From: Volvox africanus | Taxonomy: Eukaryota; Chlorophyta; Chlorophyceae; Chlamydomonadales; Volvocaceae | Reading direction: 5' to 3' | Length of the DNA: 64,000 nucleotides | NCBI GenBank assembly: GCA_030268105.1 | Contig: BSDZ01000022.1 | Location: 1,591,001-1,655,000 of the forward strand | In this document: positions 56,034 to 64,000 of the stretch, piece by piece | Numbering within the stretch: the stretch's first letter is position 1 | How the letters are laid out: every line of letters begins with the position of its first letter | Program-made: the position numbers and the translations under genes | The notes under the pieces: model-generated | What the model saw: the letters and a program-made list of their open reading frames with translations, nothing else | Database searches by the model: none | Told to the model about the DNA's origin: nothing

Positions 56034-59000
56034 GGGGCCTTGAACCAGGGCTGATATCTCAAAATCTCCTCAAAACCGTTTTTAAACTCTAAAACATCCT
56101 CATGTAGAATTGCATTGGAATTTTTGCGCGGGGCCCCAGCGCGAAGCGCTCAGGGGGGCCCCGCCCTGTGGAATTGCCCATGTCCATCGGTCTCTCTATC
56201 TCTCTGTCTCTCTGTCAGTAACTTGACTTGGGCGTCTTGGGGCTCGAGCGACTTGGGAAGCTCGAAAAACAAGGTCCCGGATCTTCAGGGTCTCGATCCA
56301 GTGTAACATGGGCTTTGCCTCGTTGGTTGGCGGAGCTACATTGGCGAGCTCCGAGTAACTGTGCCGTAGGGCACGTGGTTCTAGGGTGACTCCTCATTAG
56401 TTTTCATTATAGTAGGTCATTTACAATGCAAGAGGAAGTGACTGACACAGTTATTCGGGCGGTATAAATAGCACTGCCGGGCTCGTAAGGGGCCTTACGT
56501 CTATTCAAAAATGGCGCGCACTCTACAACCAACAACGTACGGGCGCTCGCATGCAAGTAGTTCCGTGCGACTTGTTCAAGTTCTATGCATTTGATCTATT
56601 GCAAGTAATCTATTTTAATGTAATTATAATATTTGTGACAAAATGCCATAGTCCGACGACTCAGTTTCGCTCGTTCTGGTGCTTCTGCGCCATTCACGCT
56701 GTGAGACTGTCTCTCTGAAAGAAAGATGTGACAGAGCAAACATAATATCTCGCCCGGCGGAAACGCCATATTGTCACATATTACATTCTATATTGCAAGG
56801 TATCTTTATTTTGGCCAATAACAATCGTATGAGTACAAACAAGTTTGTCAGTCTCCTTTGACCACGGTCAAGGTCACATCAACGCCAACGGCCTAAATTT
56901 CATTCCAAAAGGTGTCGCGTTTCTCAATATGGAATTCTGGCATGACGGCGGGAAATGAATCGAACCAGTTTGGGTGACTAAGCTGTTTTCTCTCACAGGC
57001 ATGGCGATTTGCCACCAGCAGGTCGACGAATTTGCTTACAGTTATCTACAAAGAATGTAACGTTGTGTACAATTAATTTAAGCCAATTCTAAGGGCAGAA
57101 GAGTTCCACAGTGCCGACATGGAGCAAACTCGCAAACTTCAAACTTCAAACCATTCATCCGGCCTGTACGGATTGTGGGGGGCCCCGACCTTTTATCCGG
57201 CTTCGAGGAAGCCGACACCCTACTTGTTCAAATAACTTGTCATTTCGGACCATTGTTTACCCATACACATCCCAGGATTATAACGTTGTACTATCCATCA
57301 CAAGTAACCAAGTCCGGATTAATTTTCCTGGGTACAGCTCCTAAAGTCCAAAACATTTTCGGGTTGCGAAAAAGTAACATCAAATTTCTCATGGTCAGAT
57401 ATATTGCTATTCCAGTAAGGCCAAATTTGCCAAGGCTATCGACCCCCAAATGTAGTGTTTGATGCATATATTACGCAGCAATATTGGAGTGAGGCATCAT
57501 AATCGAGTTATTACTATGGGATTTTACATGCGAGTGGATTGCGCAAAATGGATGTGCCTGCCTGATCGTTATTATTAATTTGTCGAACTGTTGTTGCCGA
57601 TAGGATATTTCCTCTTGAAAACAGATCATCCTCCCTTCCGTACCACATCCATGCGTTTTGGGATATTTTGTTTTTATTTGTAGTGTGCGGACGTTCTCTT
57701 GTCTTGATATACGCTGGAAGGTCAGAATGTGTGGTCCTCCTTGGTACATGGCTACACCAATCCGCAAATCCCTATATTTCCGTAACCCCTGCCTTCCGAT
57801 TAAATCAGGAGCGGGGTCGGGTTCGTAGTTATATACGACATTTTTTCTCTCGCCTCTCGTTGAATCCGGGATATGCACGTCTCTTCTTATGTAATGGGTC
57901 TTTGCTGGCGCCGCTTCCTTTCATGTCATTCCCTATTGGTGCACGTTAGGTCTATTAATTTTGCAGCTTCTTCCATGGCAACAGATAGATCAGGGCGTAG
58001 CTGCGCCACTTAAACCCAAACCCCCTTTCCGAATCATTCACTTTAACATACCGGTGCGTCTCTCACCTTTGAACAAAAGGAATGCGTACATCCCAATGAT
58101 TCAGGCAACACCATACCTTGGCAATTGATTCAGACTTTGCCATAACACTGCACAGCAGCGTCACACAACACGCACGGCACTTCAGCAGACGACTCCACAG
58201 CATTTGAAGCACTGCACAGAATTTGTAAGGGCAGTTGTACACACAACCCCAACCCTGCCTGCAGCCCACCACCCTTCACCATCTGGGTGCAATGGCCCTG
58301 GGAATGCTCCGTGAACTGACAGGCTACGTGCACCACCCACACGCGTTTGCGCGCACAATACAGCCAACAGGGCCGATTACCGGAAGGTATGGACATACAG
58401 CTCTGGGCCCGGCTAACCACACGTAGCCCACTCCAATCCAACTGCGACTTCCTACGACAAAAAGGCATTCTCGACCCCTCGGCCGTGCGTATGACGTATG
58501 GCCCTCGCCCCTTCCCTTCGACGCCCCAAAACCAAGCTAGGCTGCAGCGGTCGCCGCCCGTGGCGTATGGCTCCGCCATCCATTGCGCCCCCCCACCCAC
58601 CCACGCTGTGTCCCCAACGTCCTAAAGAACTCGCGTATCCCGAGACACACTCCCTATGCACGTAAAAAGGCTCAACTTGCATATACACATCAAGTCGCAC
58701 ACTAGTTGACACCAAGCGTACGGACATTTGAGGCCCGATTCACCAGGACACCGCGCAGAATTTGCGTGGCCTGGCCCCGTATATTGATGTACGATTCCTT
58801 TAGACGCACAGAATACCACATGGCTCGATTTTTTCCCGTTAAGCAACGCGCTGCAATCATGCTCAAGCCAGGAATCAATCAAGCGGCGCCTATGTTTTGG
58901 CACTACCCAAATGTGGAAAGACTGCACAAGAAACCAAACAAGAACAGGCAACTGTACAGATTCACATGGGATGTACCACGCTCGCAAAAGTCATGCTTCC

Positions 59001-59750
59001 CCGGTTTCCCTGGTTGCAAAGTGAAGGTAGCGTCCACCCTGATGTAATGGGAACACCAAACTTGTCGTTGACAATGTACATAGCTGCGCGGGAATGCAGG
59101 AGGGATGCAGCAAGTGCCCGGAAGCCTCAGCAGCCCATCACAAGGGACAGCTGTAATCTGACTGCAAGGCTTAACCCTTAATGAAAACTGAAGCCTCCCT
59201 CCCAGGCATCTTGCTGCCGAAATAGTAACCGTGCGTCAAATAACACATCCCTTCGGAAATGCCAGGCGGCTGCAGTACAATGACGAGCCAATGCACCACG
59301 ACGGACCAAGCAACGGGAGGAAAGTGTTTGCGCAGAGTTCAGAGCGATGACTCTGTGTAGTGGTAGAACGCTGCACAGATGAAGTACCAAAACAGCCAGA
59401 GTCCGGCACGCATACTTGTTTTTATGTGAATGCTGCGGGAACCATACACGCCAGTCACGCGTCTGTCGGAAGCATCCAAAGGGCCTGCCAGGGTGATTGA
59501 TACTCTCCCGGCTCCCGAATACATCTAGTTCATACCACTGTGTCATTTCCCTCCTTCCTGTTCTGTCCCCTACGGCACTCCCCCAGGCAGACGTTGCCAG
59601 TACCATCATAGCACGCTGCCACTGCTACAGGATGTCAGCCACCACTGCTGCAATGCTGCAGCGATCCCATTCACCAAAACGCGTTTCGCCGGCTGTCCCA
59701 CGGCGACTGTAGCTGTGCCTATGGATATAAGATAATGAAGCCGAAACTGC
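56034..59750. other. Long intergenic region, no gene recognised
   Basis: About 3.7 kb with only short, unconvincing frames in all six readings. It contains a strong GC hairpin at about 56126-56166 (GGGGCCCCAGCGC-GAA-GCGCT-CA-GGGGGGCCCC) and a TCTCTCTATCTCTCTGTCTC tract near 56190-56216. It may hold the PP2A 3' UTR next to 59750. No tRNA or rRNA was recognised. Confidence 0.5.
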
Positions 59751-62643
59751 TCAGGCCGCACCATGATCACATGCGTAAAGTGCCTGTCGTGCGTAGAAGC
59801 GCACATCCATGTCCGAATCCTCGCACAGCTCCAGCAGCACGGGTCTAATAGTCGATTCCAGCACGTTGCGGTTCACAAGCCCGGCAAGCCTCTCCATGAT
59901 CTTCGCTACGTTGAACTTGACGTTGGGAACCTGTGCAGTTATCAGGAAACGAATCAGACACATGCAAGCAGATATGCAATCCTGCAGAAGCAAATGTCGG
60001 GACGAAAACGATTACGTACAACGAAGCAAGTCCCCTGCCATGTCCATGCATGCACTGTAAAATCAACCTGTAATCCTTAGCTGGTGGACCCAAGCACATC
60101 CAACAGTACCAAGGTACTACGAAAGCTAGGAAGTCCATCTACCTTGTCCTTCGCAGCTGTGGTCAGCACTGGCAACATGAGGTTGCAAAGTACGTCCTGA
60201 CTGACGATAGTCGCAAGCATGGAAATCGCCACCAGCACAGTCATGCGGTACAAGTAATGTGGATTCTTGATCAAAGACAAAACGTGCGGGACCAAATGGT
60301 CACGTGCCCAGTCAGGCCCAAACTGCGCTGCGACCTTCTGCAACGTCCGCGTGGCGGCCTCACGGATTGAGGCAACCTGCAGAATTGCGCAAGGAAACAA
60401 CGCATGACAACAAATCCACGATGCTTAATGGTTACAGTGACGAAGTACATGTCCCACGGCTGACATGACGCCGCCCAGCCAGTGCAGTGCTTTCGTTTAC
60501 GAGCAAAAGGCGAACGATATACAGACCATCCTGGCATGAATTCAATACTCAGGGCAAAGATGTTCTGTTATTCATGTTCTGGGTACGCCTTGTATCATAC
60601 GCATACCTGGTCCTCTAAGCTCTTCATGCACTGCGGCCCCAGCTTCTCCTGGAAGAATTCTGACCCAAGCTGGCCCGCCAGCAATGGTATGTGCTCCACA
60701 ATAGCCAATCGCACGCGCCAATGCTTATCCTCCGCAAGTTCTTCAATAGCAGGCAACAAACTTTGCGCCAATAGGTCGATCCCAATGACTTGGTTGACCT
60801 GCAAAACAGAAGCCTATGCTTAATGACCCGAATGCCCAGCTGGCTAATCATCCACGTTGCATTGACTGACGATGTACCGGACCCACCTGGTCCAGCTTGC
60901 TGATAACGTTAAGGCGCACATCCGGATACACATCTTTCAGCAGAGTCAGGAAGATAGGCACCAGATGGTCAATCGTAAGCTGCTTCCCGAGTACCGGTGC
61001 CATCTCCATAACCACGCCAGCCAGCGCAGCACGCACATACTGGCTGCTGTCCATGCTGAGCTCGCGTACGGACGGAATGATGCTGGTTACGATCTGTTGT
61101 GGTGTAAGGAGCTTCGAGAACGCAGACACTTTGCCAGCTGCCGCAACACGCACTTCGGCTTCCGTATCCCGCAGCACGCGAACGAAGTTTGGCGTAAGCT
61201 CAATCCTGAACCAAGAAACATTGACGCACAGAATGTTCTTACAATTGTACAAACTACCGACTCATCGCAAAATGATAAGTGCTGATTGGTCTGTTTTTGG
61301 AGTAACATTCGCAGTAACCGTATACAAATAGCGCGGTCAATGCCGATGCTCCTGGCGTCCGCGACGGCGAATAACTGTGAGAAACCGGTTACGCACTACC
61401 GTAGTGTATTGTACTAAGAAAATATTTTTCCCAAACCAAGGATTATATGTTACTTCTTGTCCTTCCACGCACACAAAACGCACCTCGTCACCTCAGTTCC
61501 AAGCGCCTCCGCTAGCTGAACGAGCTGCTGCGCAACGTTGTATCGAACACGCCACGACTTATCCTGTCCGAAATATTGAATCATCAGTTCTTATCACGTT
61601 GAAGATGCCAAAGAGTTCCTTTACGTAACAAGGCCTACCTGGGCAAACTTATGAATTATAGGCAGCAGGTTGCTCGTCGCGTCTGCCTGACCCAAAGCCA
61701 CAGCAAAGGCACCGCAGCTCTCCACCGCGAGCAGCCGTACGGAGTCTTGGTCTGCATTGCGGGGCCAAGTCAGCTGACTCCACCGTTTGGACCCAACTAG
61801 TCGTTGCCGGGCTTACCGTCTTGCGTCAGGTCCGTGAATAGCGGCATCAGCTCCCGGCTCACGTAGTCCCGCTCTACCACCTTTGCAAATCCACCAAGCT
61901 TCTGCGCGGCGGCCCTCCGCACCATGGGCGTTTCATCGCGGCAAAGCTGCGTATACAACTGCCGGAGCTCCGCCTTCAGCATTGGCGTGCATCTCGGATA
62001 TGCAGTCGCGAAAAGACCGCATGCCGAAACGCGCGACGTGAACCACTCTCCAGACCCCAAACGCTGCGACATTTGGTACAAGGTAGAACAAAGTCAGACT
62101 ACGACCCCGAAGTGAAGATTTACAGAATAGGATACGTACCTTTAGGATAGGCACAAAGTGCTCACAAGCGTGCGAGTCCGGCATAGTTGCGCCCACTTTG
62201 CTGAGGGACTCCACTGCCTTGTCCCGCACTACCGTTTCTTCTACTGTCGATAGCGTCTCAAGTAACGGCAACAAAAGGTATGCGTACTGTGGTCCACCCA
62301 CGTAAGGCACAAAGTTCCCAAGCTGCTCCGCCTGCGCCAGAAGGACCTCGTCCTCATCGTCCACGTTCTCACTGAGGAAGGGGATAAGCTCTGCCCGTGT
62401 CCGCTCCTCTCCAAGCGCCTGCGCTATGAGCCCAAGCCTGCTAATAGAATTTAAGCGACGAAGTGGTTCATCGCTCTTGAGCTCGTCTCTGCGCGGCAGC
62501 ACAAACACGCGATCAGCTCGAGTAACAAAGACCCTATGCCAGAGCCGCACAAGCTGCCTGACATGGTTAAATTTCGGACATATATTCTCTTAGAAAGCTC
62601 ACATCAGGATGGCAATGGGCAACAAGCTGTCGTCGGCGGCCAT
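59751..62643 (-). CDS. PP2AA: Protein phosphatase 2A scaffold (A) subunit, 9 exons
   Basis: HEAT-repeat scaffold that holds the catalytic and B subunits of PP2A in cytosol and nucleus. Exons (minus): 62643-62603, 62488-62140, 62063-61817, 61751-61639, 61563-61484, 61205-60887, 60798-60607, 60376-60143, 59930-59751. All introns are GT-AG and 65-278 nt long. Joined, they give 1755 nt, or 584 residues, close to the ~587 of plant homologs, with no stops and matching phases at every junction. Family landmarks are [20 protein letters not shown] at the start, [121 protein letters not shown] and [10 protein letters not shown]. The ATG is in exon 1 (MAADDS). This gene looks intact and single copy. Confidence 0.95.
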
Positions 62644-63114
62644 TCTCAGCGCGACTATAGGCGATGCTTCTAAAGCATGTCCCGTTACAAGATATCCTAG
62701 GTGTTAAGTACAGTTTCCAAGAGAGAAGGACTTGAATTATTTGTGTGCACCCCGGGAAATGACACCTTTGCCAAAAATTACGGCGAACCCCGTACAGGAA
62801 GCGCAAACGCCTCCAGCTAGCTCATAATATGACCTGCACACAAATGGCAGTCGTCTGGTCAACAGCAAACCCTAAATGTACATGCCGATAGGAAGCAAAA
62901 CGCCGTCGGTTCGGAAAGGTATACATGCGACCTATCTATCTTGCCGTTCCTTTCCAGCAAATGCTGCAATACCGTAAGCACCTAAGTACAAATTCAATTT
63001 CTATCGTACCACTTAAGGTGAAGTCAACTTTACGCACTTGTAGCTTGTACTGCTGAGTCTGCTACCTATTGCGAGGTCTGGATCTAGCCGATCCCAGCAG
63101 TCAAGCAGGTCATC
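62644..63114. promoter_or_regulatory. Divergent intergenic region between PP2A and the plus-strand gene
   Basis: About 470 bp between two divergent ATGs (62643 minus, 63115 plus), so it probably holds both promoters. No clear TATA box or named element is evident by eye. Confidence 0.4.
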
Positions 63115-64000
63115 ATGACGGAGGAACGCCGTGTGGACATGTTGCGGCTGGTCGGGTATGTGGGGCATTGTCTGGGGTGTGAAGAATGCGCACGCCCGGC
63201 CGCACGTGCAACAATAAGGAAACTCTCCGCCAGCGCAAGGCGGCCTGCGGCCCAGTACAGAGTTACACTCCTATACTTGTCCGCAAGGAAGTGTGGAAGC
63301 ATAAGCTGGTTAATAAGCCCCCACATTGCGCTGCTCTAGTTTTCAGCCAACACCCTTCGGCGGTACCTTGATGTCTTAAGGTACTGCAGCCCTTTAGACA
63401 CTAAACGCTGTAATCTTCGGAAATTCAACTTGGGGCGCAAGTGATTGCTCCCTTACTCTCTTCGTTCTACTGCCGTTATCAGGGAAGAGCGGTACTATGA
63501 CCGCGAGGAGCTATTAGGTCGCGATGCGACATCAGTGTTCCCATCCCTGGCGCGCCAGCAGCAGCAAGAGGCGGCGGCAGGGGGTCTGGCGGCTGAGGCA
63601 GTTATGGAGGCACTGGGGGCTCGCAAGTTCATTTCGGAGAGCGAGGTGAGGGAAAACCTTAAGTGGTTATGTGTGTAATATTTCAAGAAATCGCCAGTGC
63701 CCAGTCAGGGTGTGTACACCAATATTGGAGATCCACACAGTCCATTGGCACAGGTGGCCAATATGTTGGGCCATAAGATCACCGCGCATGTTTCCCGACC
63801 CCATCACATCAACTCACATCACCCCGACCCAGATCAGACCAATACTGATCAGCCTGGCACAGATCCTCACCTGGAATCGCATCAGCCGGCACATGATTTG
63901 GATGGAGGGATGGATGGGTGGGTGGATAGATGAGGTGCCGCGAGGCGTGCATGCAACCATGCATGCAGAAATACGTGTCCATCAGGGGCCCCACTAGCAG
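63115..64000 (+). CDS. Unknown protein, 5' exons of a gene running off the window
   Basis: Proposed exon 1 is 63115-63155 (MTEERRVDMLRLVG), followed by intron 63156-63482 (GTATGT...TATCAG). Exon 2 is 63483-63645 (EERYYDREELLGRDATSVFP, a Gln/Ala-rich stretch, MEALGARKFISESE). A possible intron 63646-63708 (GTGAGG...GTCAG) leads to an exon starting GVYTNIGDPHSPLAQVANMLGHK. Phases agree at both joins. I do not recognise the family. Beyond about 63790 the coding status is uncertain; tandem-like ACCCAGATCAG and GGATGG stretches suggest non-coding DNA. The first intron is better supported than the second. Confidence 0.5.

Noticed and set aside
58130..58600. 156-codon minus-strand frame and overlapping plus-strand frames
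   Set aside because: Cys, Gly and Arg-rich with no recognisable motif, overlapping equally long frames on the other strand, and no splice or family support.

Overview
This is a stretch of eukaryotic nuclear genome. The evidence is LTR retrotransposons with 5-bp target-site duplications (TSDs), and a single-copy gene at the right end with eight short GT-AG introns. That gene encodes the scaffold (A) subunit of protein phosphatase 2A and resembles plant/green-algal versions. An alga or other protist is the most likely source, but the species cannot be named from sequence alone.

About 88% of the window (1-56033) is a pile of Ty3/gypsy chromovirus-type elements (protease-RT-RNaseH-integrase-chromodomain). 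They fall into two related families. Family A has LTRs of about 822-837 bp starting TGTTGTGC and ending GGTACAACA. Family B has LTRs of about 796-815 bp ending GGATACAACA. I reconstructed the layout from LTR ends and TSDs. The region 1-1588 is a plus-strand family-A remnant (G). The region 1832-19647 is a tandem array of 3.3 nearly identical 5.36-kb units, each holding a minus-strand A pol, a decayed plus-strand A pol and a plus-strand A LTR. The last partial unit runs into a minus-strand A element (F, resuming at 33597-37778), which is split by a minus-strand B element (B1, 19648-33596, TSD GCAGC). B1 is itself split by a plus-strand A element with both LTRs (A1, 25204-32053, TSD GGGAG). F's gag also carries a solo A LTR (35627-36450, TSD TCGGT). 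Element C (plus A, 37794-43819, TSD TTCAG) sits in the leader of another minus A fragment (E, to about 44487). After about 500 bp of unique DNA comes element D (plus B, 44992-54934), split by B2 (minus B, 46359-52853, TSD GCCTC). A short unique stretch and a solo A LTR (55207-56028, TSD GGAGG) end the cluster.

No element copy is fully intact: all pol genes carry stops, frameshifts or deletions. Comparing copies still shows conserved design. Gag ends in UAG in the same frame as pol, followed after 7 nt by a conserved stem-loop, which suggests stop-codon readthrough. Gag appears to be spliced: two introns have splice sites and exon lengths conserved between copies. The primer-binding site looks complementary to an initiator-type tRNA.

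From 56034 to 59750 I see no gene. The PP2A scaffold gene (62643 to 59751, minus) is complete, with 9 exons and 584 codons. A plus-strand gene of unknown function starts at about 63115, divergent from PP2A, and runs off the window.
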